Below, piece by piece: positions 57,457 to 64,000 of a DNA stretch of 64,000 nt. The notes under the pieces were generated by a model. The model worked only from the letters and a program-made list of their open reading frames with translations, did no database searches and had not been told where the DNA came from. Within the stretch, counting starts at the first letter, position 1, and every line of letters begins with the position of its first letter. The DNA is taken from NCBI RefSeq assembly GCF_003387535.1, contig NZ_QUNR01000001.1:62001-126000 (forward strand). Reading direction: 5' to 3'. A program made the position numbers and the translations under genes. The DNA is from Paraperlucidibaca baekdonensis (lineage in GTDB: Bacteria > Pseudomonadota > Gammaproteobacteria > Pseudomonadales > Moraxellaceae).

Positions 57457-57684
57457 TTAGATGTGGTTATCGGTGTAAGGCATCAAGGCCAGGTAGCGCG
57501 CTTGCTTAATAGCAAGAGTCAGCTGACGCTGGTAACGAGCCTTAGTACCGGTGATACGGCTTGGAACAATCTTGCCGTTTTCCGTGATGAACTGCTTCAG
57601 TGTCTCCACATCTTTGTAATCGATGTAGGTGACTTTATCGGCCGTGAAACGGCAGAACTTACGACGACGGTAGAAACGCGCCAT
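57457..57684 (-). CDS. rpsR: 30S ribosomal protein S18
   Basis: The protein has 75 residues. The RRRKFCRFT start, [13 protein letters not shown] and [22 protein letters not shown]-like segment are standard S18. It binds S6 on the 16S platform and is encoded 12 bp before rplI. Confidence 0.98.
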   Translation of the reverse strand: MARFYRRRKFCRFTADKVTYIDYKDVETLKQFITENGKIVPSRITGTKARYQRQLTLAIKQARYLALMPYTDNHI

Positions 57685-57696
57685 GGCTTCCTCTCC

Positions 57697-57999
57697 TTAA
57701 TCCTGTCTATGCAGTGACTGCGCATGCAGCACCAATTGCTCTTGGTCGCGATGGCTGGCCGTCGCCAGAAATCCCATCGTCTCCACTCGGTCGCCTAAGC
57801 CAAAAGACCTCAGCGCATCCACTAGGTCAGCGGCCACATGGACCTTGAGCACTAAATGGACTTCGCGTGCCGCACCCGCCTCTGTTTGTTTCGAGCGATG
57901 GCGCATTAAGAAATCTTGATGCGCAATGCCCGCAGGGCTCGTACGGCGTGGGTAGATTTTTTCAATCACCCCGCTAAACCGGAGCAGGTTTTGCTCCAC
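57697..57999 (-). CDS. priB: Primosomal replication protein PriB
   Basis: The protein has 100 residues from GTG 57999. The short OB-fold sequence NLLRFSGVIEKIYPRRTSPAGIAHQDFLMRH matches PriB, including the basic single-stranded DNA face. It helps PriA restart stalled forks. Its position between rpsF and rpsR is diagnostic. Confidence 0.93.
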   Translation of the reverse strand: MEQNLLRFSGVIEKIYPRRTSPAGIAHQDFLMRHRSKQTEAGAAREVHLVLKVHVAADLVDALRSFGLGDRVETMGFLATASHRDQEQLVLHAQSLHRQD

Positions 58000-58016
58000 G
58001 CAAATCGCTCTGCGAA

Positions 58017-58403
58017 TCAGCTAGCCGACGCTGACGAATCTGAACCTTCATCGGCACGAGCGGCTTTACGAGCACGCTTCTCTTCTGCGCCTTTGGCAAG
58101 GATTGATTCTTCAGTGATGGCTTCTTCACGACGGATGATCAAGCTGCGGATCACGGCGTCGTTGTAACGGAAGGCTTCTTCCAGCTCAGCACGCACTGCA
58201 TCTGAACACTCAATGTTGAACAGAATGTAGTGGGCTTTGTGGATTTTGTTGATTGGGTAAGCCAATTGACGGCGACCCCAATCTTCTAGACGGTGAATGC
58301 AACCGCCTGCATCTTTCACGATCCCGGTGTAACGCTCGACCATGGCGGGCACTTGCTCGCTTTGATCGGGGTGCACCAAGAACACGACTTCATAATGACG
58401 CAT
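58017..58403 (-). CDS. rpsF: 30S ribosomal protein S6
   Basis: The protein has 128 residues. [18 protein letters not shown] and [23 protein letters not shown] are the S6 signature. The tail is Glu/Arg/Ser-rich ([17 protein letters not shown]), as often seen in gammaproteobacteria where RimK adds glutamates. It is the first gene of the operon, with AAGGAG 8 nt upstream. Confidence 0.98.
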   Translation of the reverse strand: MRHYEVVFLVHPDQSEQVPAMVERYTGIVKDAGGCIHRLEDWGRRQLAYPINKIHKAHYILFNIECSDAVRAELEEAFRYNDAVIRSLIIRREEAITEESILAKGAEEKRARKAARADEGSDSSASAS

Positions 58404-58543
58404 CGTATTGTGCTCCTTACGGATTAGTCAGCCCCGCCGACAGCCGGCAGAGCAAGGAGTACGAGTGTTTCGCTGGCACTAATAAAGCGCTGGCGAATGT
58501 CTCGCGACTTCAATGGGCTTGAGGCCTTATTGAAGGACGCGCG

Positions 58544-58572
58544 AGCGTATCGGAGTTGTGGTGAAAATTCAA
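58544..58572 (-). promoter_or_regulatory. Predicted promoter of rpsF operon
   Basis: On the minus strand TTGAAT (58567-58572), a 17-bp spacer and TACGCT (58544-58549) form a plausible sigma-70 promoter, leaving a leader of about 135 nt. A leader of that length could hold the S6:S18 feedback element; a short GCCG-loop-CGGC hairpin is visible near 58439-58451, but I cannot confirm the motif. Confidence 0.5.
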
Positions 58573-58635
58573 GCAAAAGGTGGATTTGCTTATGTGCGTG
58601 GGGCTTATGGCTCAAAGAAACGTAACGAAGCCGAA

Positions 58636-58742
58636 GGCGAGAAGCACGCAGCAGGGAGGAAACCATGCGAGGCATGGATGCCGAGCTGAGCCCCCACGGA
58701 TGGGTTCACGGCGAGTTTTATCCCTGCTGCGTGCTTCTCGCC
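58636..58742. repeat. Long hairpin: 22-bp perfect inverted repeat with 63-bp spacer
   Basis: The arm at 58636-58657 (starting GGCGAGAAGCACGCAGCAGG) is repeated exactly in reverse complement at 58721-58742. The spacer holds a GGCATGGATGCC palindrome (58671-58682) and a CCCACGGATGGG-type segment. It lies in the 346-bp gap between the divergent-upstream region of rpsF and the 3' end of the GNAT-nitrilase gene. Size and layout resemble dispersed extragenic palindromic repeats with CATGGATG cores that I recall from other gammaproteobacteria; no second copy is seen in this window. The rest of the gap holds the rpsF promoter and leader, and nothing coding. Confidence 0.8.
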
Positions 58743-58749
58743 GTCTCCC

Positions 58750-60300
58750 TTACTTACCCGTCCACTGGATCTTATAAAGATCCCGACGCCGATCCAAATA
58801 ATTACGCACCGACCCCTCATTCTGTAGCTTCTTCAGCTTATCCAAATCCAAATCCACAATCAGCGTCATCTCTGTATTGGGCGTGGTCTCCGCCATAATA
58901 GCATCGTGCGGGAAAGCAAAATCTGAAGGCGAAAACACCGCCGACTGCGCGTACTGAATATCGGCGCCATCGACTTTCGGCAAGTTGCCCACGCTACCAG
59001 CAATCGCCACATAGCATTCGTTTTCAATCGCCCGCGCCTGCGCACAGCAACGCACCCGCAAATAGCCATTTTTGGTGTCGGTCCAAAAGGGCACAAAGAG
59101 GATTTGCATGCCCTCTTCGGACTGCAAACGCGCGAGTTCGGGGAACTCCACGTCGTAGCAAATCAGCACCCCGATTTTGCCGAAGTCGGTATCAAAGACT
59201 CTGAGATCATTGCCGCCCTGCATAATCCAGGCGCGCTTTTCGTAAGGCGTGGGATGGATTTTGTGCTGCGCCTCAATAGTGCCATCGCGGCGACACAAAT
59301 ACGCCACGTTAACAAGCTCATCGTCTTCAATAACCGGCAATGAGCCGGCAATGATATTGATGTTGTACGACACCGCCAGTTTGGAAATCGCCTCGATGAT
59401 CTCCGGGCTATAGCGCGCCAGAGCTTTCACCGCTTCAATCGAATTCACATGGCTTTCAATGCCCATCAGTGGCGCGTTGAAAAACTCCGGAAACAAGGCC
59501 AAGTCGCATTGGTAGTCCGAGAGCGCATCGACAAAAAACTCGACCTGCTGAATCAGTTCTTCAACCGACTTCAGCGGCCGCATTTCCCATTGCACGCAGC
59601 CAATACGCGCTGAACTTCGCGTGGCGCCAATCAGCGGCGTTTTGCTGGCGTCGTAATATAAGTTGTTCCATTCCAGCAGCGTGGCGTAGCCGTGCGACTC
59701 TTTGTCTTCAGGCAAATAATTTTTTAATACGCGCTTGACCTCAAACTCATTGGAGAGCTGAAAAGTCAAAATAGGGTCGTAAATCTCTTTCCGCTTCACT
59801 TGCTCAATATAGGTCTGCGGCGACATCTCGTGCGCATAATCTTTGTACTTGGGAATCCGCCCACCAGCGACAATGCTCTTGAGATTTAGGCTCTGGCAAA
59901 GCTCTTTGCGCGCCTCATACAAGCGGCGCCCTAAACGCATGCCGTGATAATCCGGCGAGACAAAAACATCAACGCCATACAGCACATCGCCAAGCGGATC
60001 GTGCGTGGTCAAGTAGGCATTGCCAGTGATTTCATCGTAGGTGTGATGATCACCAAATTTGTCATAGTCCACGATGATGGCAAATGCAGCCGCCACCACC
60101 ACGCCATGATCTTCGATGCAGATTTGTCCTTCCGGAAAGACTTTCAGCTGCGCACGAAACTTCTTTTCTGGCAAAACAAACGTGCCGCCCAACACAGGGT
60201 AGACCTTGTCCATGATGGCTTTAAGGTTGGCGTAGTCATCGAAGCAGAGTTGCCGCAGGCTGAGCTTATGTTCGGACTCATCAGTGGTCGAGGTAGTCAT
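58750..60300 (-). CDS. GNAT acetyltransferase-nitrilase superfamily fusion protein
   Basis: The protein has 516 residues. Residues 1-215 form a GNAT domain with GMRLGRRLYEARKELCQ as acetyl-CoA loop. Residues from about 226 form a carbon-nitrogen hydrolase with catalytic Glu in ALFPEFFNAPLMG, Lys in HKIHPTPYEKR and Cys381 in GVLICYDVEFPE. The fusion is a known but uncharacterised architecture; one half could acylate an amine and the other hydrolyse an amide of the same compound (inference). It is monocistronic between the rpsF upstream region and rlmB. Confidence 0.93.
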   Translation of the reverse strand: MTTSTTDESEHKLSLRQLCFDDYANLKAIMDKVYPVLGGTFVLPEKKFRAQLKVFPEGQICIEDHGVVVAAAFAIIVDYDKFGDHHTYDEITGNAYLTTHDPLGDVLYGVDVFVSPDYHGMRLGRRLYEARKELCQSLNLKSIVAGGRIPKYKDYAHEMSPQTYIEQVKRKEIYDPILTFQLSNEFEVKRVLKNYLPEDKESHGYATLLEWNNLYYDASKTPLIGATRSSARIGCVQWEMRPLKSVEELIQQVEFFVDALSDYQCDLALFPEFFNAPLMGIESHVNSIEAVKALARYSPEIIEAISKLAVSYNINIIAGSLPVIEDDELVNVAYLCRRDGTIEAQHKIHPTPYEKRAWIMQGGNDLRVFDTDFGKIGVLICYDVEFPELARLQSEEGMQILFVPFWTDTKNGYLRVRCCAQARAIENECYVAIAGSVGNLPKVDGADIQYAQSAVFSPSDFAFPHDAIMAETTPNTEMTLIVDLDLDKLKKLQNEGSVRNYLDRRRDLYKIQWTGK

Positions 60301-60329
60301 GGCTCATCTCCTATTAGATAGATTCGGGC

Positions 60330-61076
60330 TTAGTGTTTGCGCTGGCGTACCGCCTCAAACAGCGCCACACCGGTCGCCACACTGACATTGAGGCTTTCGA
60401 TTTGGCCGGCCATGGGGATATACGCCAAATGGTCGCAGAGCTCGGCGGTGAGGCGGCGCAAACCACTGCCCTCCGCACCCATCACAATCGCGGTTGGCGC
60501 TTTCAAATCGGTCTCAAAAAATGGCTTCGCGCCAGCTTCCAAACTGGTGCCCACGACCCATACGCCCGCCTCTTTCAGCTGCTTCAGCGTGCGCGCCAAA
60601 TTCGTCACCTGCATAAATGGCACGAGCTCCGCTGCACCACAGGCCACCTTGCGCACCACTGGCGTTAAGCCTGCGGCTTTATCGCGCGGGGCCACCACGG
60701 CATGCACACCGGCGGCTTCGGCGGTGCGCAAACAGGCGCCGAGATTATGCGGATCAGTGACGGCATCGAGAATCAATAAGAGCGCCGGCTCGGTGAGGTT
60801 ATCGAGTAGCTCGGCGAGGTCATTGTCATCGCCGGGCTGACGCTCGCGCACACGCGCCAACACGCCCTGATGACGTCCGCCTTCGGCGAGCTGATCGAGT
60901 GCTGTGCGTTCACGAAAAGCCACGGCCAAACCAAGCTGGCGCGCCATTTGCACGATGGGGTTGAGCCGTGCATCTTCACGCGTGCTCAGCGCTTGCAGCT
61001 CCAGCACGCGCTCGGGCTCATTTTCCAACAAGGCTTGTACTGTGTGCAGGCCATATACCCAAGACATTTTCGACAT
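60330..61076 (-). CDS. rlmB: 23S rRNA (guanosine-2'-O)-methyltransferase RlmB
   Basis: The protein has 248 residues from ATG 61076, with TAAGAG 7 nt upstream; the frame is open to 61187 inside rnr. The N-terminal L30-like domain starts WVYGLHTVQALLENEP, and the SPOUT knot motifs are LDAVTDPHNLGACLRTAEAAG, VMGAEGSGLRRL and SLNVSVATGVALFE. It methylates G2251 of 23S rRNA. It follows rnr by 10 bp, the usual rnr-rlmB pair. Confidence 0.97.
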   Translation of the reverse strand: MSKMSWVYGLHTVQALLENEPERVLELQALSTREDARLNPIVQMARQLGLAVAFRERTALDQLAEGGRHQGVLARVRERQPGDDNDLAELLDNLTEPALLLILDAVTDPHNLGACLRTAEAAGVHAVVAPRDKAAGLTPVVRKVACGAAELVPFMQVTNLARTLKQLKEAGVWVVGTSLEAGAKPFFETDLKAPTAIVMGAEGSGLRRLTAELCDHLAYIPMAGQIESLNVSVATGVALFEAVRQRKH

Positions 61077-61086
61077 AAAAAAACTC

Positions 61087-63483
61087 TTACTTGCGTTTGC
61101 GGGTACGTGGCTTCGACTTTGCGCCGCTGGGCGCTTTCGTGGCGGCCCGCCCTTTATCAGATTTTTGGGTCGGCACATCGCCCTCACGCAGACGTTCCCG
61201 CAATGAGCGCTTGCCCGTAGCGCCGCCGGTGAGCAACTCGAAGTCCATTTTGCGCTCGTCGAGATTCACCGCCGCCACCTTGATGCGCACCGGCTCGCCG
61301 ATGGCATAGCGCTTACCGGTGCGCTCGCCGACTAGGCGATGGAAAGTGGCATCGAACTGGTAGTAGTCATCGCGCAATTGGCTGATGTGCACGAGGCCTT
61401 CGACATAGACATCCTTGAGCTCGACAAAGAAGCCAAAGGCGGTCACTGCAGCGATCACGCCATCAAAATCCTCACCGACACGATCTTGCATGTATTCACA
61501 TTTCAGCCAAGCCATGACGTCGCGCGTGGCTTCATCGGCACGGCGCTCGGTCATGGAGCAATGCTCACCGAGGCTGACCATTTGCACCTCGCCCGCCAGT
61601 GGCTCGACCTTGCCGCCGAGCGCGCCTTTCACGGCACGGCTCATGCGCTGGCGGAATGTCGTCTCTGATTCACCGGCAATAATCGCGCGAATGGCGCGGT
61701 GCGTGAGCAAATCGGGGTAGCGACGAATCGGCGAAGTGAAGTGCGTGTAAGCCTCATAGGCGAGGCCAAAGTGGCCGATATTTTCCGGCGCATACACCGC
61801 TTGAGAGAGCGAGCGCAGCAGCATGGTCTCAATGATGTGTTTGTCTGGACGGTCTTCAATTTGCTTAATGAGCGCCAAGAAATCCGCTGGCTTCGGTTGC
61901 GCTGAGGCCGTAAAGCGCAGGCCCATGGCCTGCAGCGTGACGCGCAGCTTATTGAGCTTCTCGTTTTTCGGGCCTTCGTGGTTACGAAACAGCGCCGGCA
62001 TTTTCGCTTTCAGAATATATTTCGCCGAGGCCACGTTGGCGGCGAGCATCATCTCTTCAATGAGCATGTGCGCTTTATTGCGCGTGACTGGCACGATACG
62101 TTCAATTTTACGATCGGCACCAAAGAGCAGGCGCGTCTCGCCGCTATCGAAGTCGAGCGCACCGCGCGCTTCGCGAACACTACGCAAGGTATTAAATAGC
62201 GCATACAGCGTGTGCAATGAGTCTTGCACCGCCGCCGGCCAGCGCTCGCCCAAGGCTTTAGCGGCCTTGCCATCGGGGCGCTCTAAAAAGTCACTGACTT
62301 GGTTGTAGGTGGTGCGCGCTTGCGAATGCATCACACCGGGATAGAACGTATTGCCGGTCATTTTGCCCGCGGCCGAGAAGGTCATGTCGCAGACCATGCA
62401 CAGACGATCGACGTGCGGATTCAATGAGCACAGGCCATTGGAGAGAATCTCCGGCAGCATGGGCACCACGTGGCCGGGGAAATACACCGAGTTGCCGCGC
62501 GCTTTCGCTTCGGTATCGAGGGCGCTATCGGGGCGCACATAATGTGACACATCGGCAATCGCCACGACCAAGCGGAAGCCGCCGCCACGACGCTTTTCGG
62601 CATAGACCGCGTCATCGAAATCTTTGGCATCTTCGCCGTCTATGGTCATTAGCGGCATGGCGCGGATATCGACGCGGCCCGCCTGTGTCTTAGCGGCTTC
62701 ATCGACCTCGGGCGATAGCGAGGCGACCTCGGCCTCCACCGCATCGGGCCAGGTGTGCGGGATCTCGTAGTTGCGCAGCGCAATATCGATTTCCATGCCG
62801 GGCGCCATAAAGTCACCTAATATCTCGACAATTTTGCCGCAGGCCAGGCTGCGAGCCGTGGGGTATTCGGTGATTTCAATGCTGACAAACTGATCAGGTT
62901 GGGCGCCAACAGGGCCAGCTTGCACAAGAATATCTTGCGTGAGTCGCGGGTTATCGGGCTGCACATAGGCCACGCCGTCTTCCTCACGGTATCGGCCAAT
63001 GATGTGGCTGTAACGACGCGTCTCAACGCGTGCCACATTGGCCTCGCGGCGGCCTTTATGGTCGTAACCGGCAATGCGCGCTAGTGCGATATCGCCGTCA
63101 AAGAGCACGCGCATTTGCCGTGATGACAAAATCAGGTCGGCACCGCCTTCATCGGGAATCAAAAACCCGAAGCCATCTTTATGGCCTTGCACACGGCCGC
63201 GGATCAAATCTTCATCGCTTAATGGCTGATAGCTGCCGCGCCGGTCGGACTGCAGTTGGCCATCGCGGCTCATGGCGATTAGGCGTCGGCGCAACGCTTC
63301 CACGCGTTCGTCATCGAAAAAACCAAAGTGCTTGGCGAGTTGCGGATGCGTCAATGGCTTGCCCAACTCCTCCAACGTGGCCAAAATCAGCTCACGACTG
63401 GCCACCGGATTGTCGTAACGTTCGGCCTCGCGGTCGGCGTGCGGATCATCGGCATGGGGAGTGTTGGGGGGCTGTACGGTCAT
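61087..63483 (-). CDS. rnr: Ribonuclease R
   Basis: The protein has 798 residues from ATG 63483; the longer frame to 63672 runs through the antisense of tRNA-Leu and is rejected. A helix-turn-helix-like N-terminal domain and cold-shock domains precede the RNB core with DAKDFDDAVYAE (catalytic aspartates), and a C-terminal S1 domain GVIAAVTAFGFFVELKDVYVEGLVHIS. The end is Lys/Arg-rich. It degrades structured RNA 3' to 5' and acts with tmRNA in decay of nonstop messages. Confidence 0.97.
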   Translation of the reverse strand: MTVQPPNTPHADDPHADREAERYDNPVASRELILATLEELGKPLTHPQLAKHFGFFDDERVEALRRRLIAMSRDGQLQSDRRGSYQPLSDEDLIRGRVQGHKDGFGFLIPDEGGADLILSSRQMRVLFDGDIALARIAGYDHKGRREANVARVETRRYSHIIGRYREEDGVAYVQPDNPRLTQDILVQAGPVGAQPDQFVSIEITEYPTARSLACGKIVEILGDFMAPGMEIDIALRNYEIPHTWPDAVEAEVASLSPEVDEAAKTQAGRVDIRAMPLMTIDGEDAKDFDDAVYAEKRRGGGFRLVVAIADVSHYVRPDSALDTEAKARGNSVYFPGHVVPMLPEILSNGLCSLNPHVDRLCMVCDMTFSAAGKMTGNTFYPGVMHSQARTTYNQVSDFLERPDGKAAKALGERWPAAVQDSLHTLYALFNTLRSVREARGALDFDSGETRLLFGADRKIERIVPVTRNKAHMLIEEMMLAANVASAKYILKAKMPALFRNHEGPKNEKLNKLRVTLQAMGLRFTASAQPKPADFLALIKQIEDRPDKHIIETMLLRSLSQAVYAPENIGHFGLAYEAYTHFTSPIRRYPDLLTHRAIRAIIAGESETTFRQRMSRAVKGALGGKVEPLAGEVQMVSLGEHCSMTERRADEATRDVMAWLKCEYMQDRVGEDFDGVIAAVTAFGFFVELKDVYVEGLVHISQLRDDYYQFDATFHRLVGERTGKRYAIGEPVRIKVAAVNLDERKMDFELLTGGATGKRSLRERLREGDVPTQKSDKGRAATKAPSGAKSKPRTRKRK

Positions 63484-63523
63484 AAGCAATCTCAATAATT
63501 TTGGCCATTCTACACCAAGACAG

Positions 63524-63552
63524 TTGACAGCCCGAGGTTGCCTCACTATATT
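63524..63552 (+). promoter_or_regulatory. Promoter of tRNA-Leu
   Basis: TTGACA (63524-63529), a 17-bp spacer and TATATT (63547-63552) are close to consensus. The following TCGCGGCC is a GC-rich discriminator, typical of stringently controlled stable-RNA promoters. The mature tRNA starts 14 bp later. Confidence 0.85.
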
Positions 63553-63566
63553 TCGCGGCCTCATCT

Positions 63567-63653
63567 GCCCGGATGGTGAAATTGGTAGACACGCCAGCTT
63601 CAGGTGCTGGTCCTCGCAAGGGGGTGGAGGTTCAAGTCCTCTTCCGGGCACCA
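63567..63653 (+). tRNA. tRNA-Leu (anticodon CAG)
   Basis: The 87-nt gene has acceptor arms GCCCGGA and TCCGGGC, an encoded CCA, the anticodon stem CCAGC/GCTGG with loop TTCAGGT (anticodon CAG at 63601-63603), a long variable arm as in class II tRNAs, and T-loop GGTTCAAGTCC. It reads CUG leucine codons. Confidence 0.97.
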
Positions 63654-63658
63654 TATTG

Positions 63659-63687
63659 AAAAAGCCGATCATTGGATCGGCTTTTTT
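63659..63687 (+). terminator. Rho-independent terminator after tRNA-Leu
   Basis: Stem AAAAGCCGATC with GATCGGCTTTT around a short ATTG loop, ending in six T. With A-rich left flank it can also end transcription of the convergent XRE gene on the minus strand. Confidence 0.9.
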
Positions 63688-63714
63688 ATGGGCGCAATTT
63701 GTTGAGCACAGCGC

Positions 63715-64000
63715 TTAATCGCAGCGCTTCATGCTCTCCATCAACTCGCTCACTAGGCGCTGATCACGCGGCAACAAGCCGTTATAGCTCGACATGACGC
63801 GTTGCTGCACAACAATATAACTTGATGGAACATCCTTCAGCGCAAGGTCTGTTTGCTCTGCCAAGTACTCCGCCAACAGAATAATGTTTGACACCGGCAG
63901 CCCAATGACCACGGCTATTTCGGACAGAAGCCGAACGCTCGGCATTGCTGATCCACGCTCAATATTTGAAATCCGGCCAGTACTTGAGTTCAGCTGATGC
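63715..64000 (-). CDS. XRE-family helix-turn-helix regulator, N-terminus outside window
   Basis: The frame is open from the right edge to the stop at 63715, giving 95 visible residues. The first part, LNSSTGRISNIERGSAMPSVRLLSEIAVVIGLP, is the recognition helix and following turn of a Cro/C1-type domain (compare StISriErGk.mPsv). The rest is a short helical tail ending ELMESMKRCD. The start codon and first helices lie beyond the window; the ATG at 63945 is internal. Its target is unknown. Confidence 0.8.
   Translation of the reverse strand, partial: HQLNSSTGRISNIERGSAMPSVRLLSEIAVVIGLPVSNIILLAEYLAEQTDLALKDVPSSYIVVQQRVMSSYNGLLPRDQRLVSELMESMKRCD

Noticed and set aside
63484-63672. N-terminal extension of rnr by 63 residues
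   Set aside because: It is translated from the antisense of tRNA-Leu; RNase R starts at the ATG at 63483.
1-64000. CRISPR array, insertion sequence, toxin-antitoxin or phage-defence locus
   Set aside because: No regularly spaced direct repeats, transposase, Cas, restriction or toxin-antitoxin motifs were seen.

Overview
The window reads as a contiguous piece of a gammaproteobacterial chromosome with moderately high GC. The tmRNA tag ANDENYALAA is the one I know from E. coli. The orders rpsF-priB-rpsR-rplI-dnaB-alr-radA, minC-minD-minE and glyA-nrdR-ribD-ribE-ribBX-ribH-nusB-thiL-pgpA are typical of this class. A desaturase/ferredoxin-reductase pair, a bacterial acyl-CoA-binding protein and several acyl-CoA and lipid hydrolase genes suggest an aerobic, probably marine, lineage near Pseudomonadales/Cellvibrionales. 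That placement is inference, not a phylogeny. No prophage, insertion sequence, CRISPR array or rRNA was seen.

Layout from left to right. A truncated penicillin-acylase-type lipoprotein (1-1435) and tmRNA (1544-1897) lead into a channel cluster (2020-8983). In it a six-TM protein with a periplasmic coiled coil and a cytoplasmic P-loop ATPase domain, an MscS channel and an RCK-gated potassium channel form one tight operon, with two further MscS genes beside it. A four-gene operon follows on the minus strand (13841-8980): membrane-anchored cupredoxin-like protein, SDR, M19-like lipoprotein and polytopic membrane protein. Next come a PAS histidine kinase with FixL-like heme-pocket residues, RhlE, an enoyl-CoA hydratase and a PiT phosphate transporter.

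The stretch 19168-26407 is a lipid and membrane region on the minus strand: ferredoxin reductase, desaturase, two alpha/beta hydrolases and a methyltransferase behind a promoter whose -35 lies in a DesT-like palindrome, then mscL with a patatin phospholipase. After fbp, mtgA and a TetR pair, a TonB receptor sits behind a near-consensus Zur box. Then follow xseB-ispA-dxs, trpS-ribA, the riboflavin/thiamin cluster, nhaA, ettA, the min operon, acbP-like, hyi, and radA-alr-dnaB with the ribosomal-protein operon. The right end holds a GNAT-nitrilase fusion, rlmB-rnr, tRNA-Leu(CAG) and a truncated XRE regulator.

Functional themes are osmotic and membrane-tension control (three MscS, MscL, an RCK channel, NhaA, and an ATPase that may energise or gate one of the channels), membrane lipid remodelling, and core replication, translation and cofactor genes. 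The strongest candidate for an undescribed system is the ATPase-MscS-K+ channel operon at 2020-7116.
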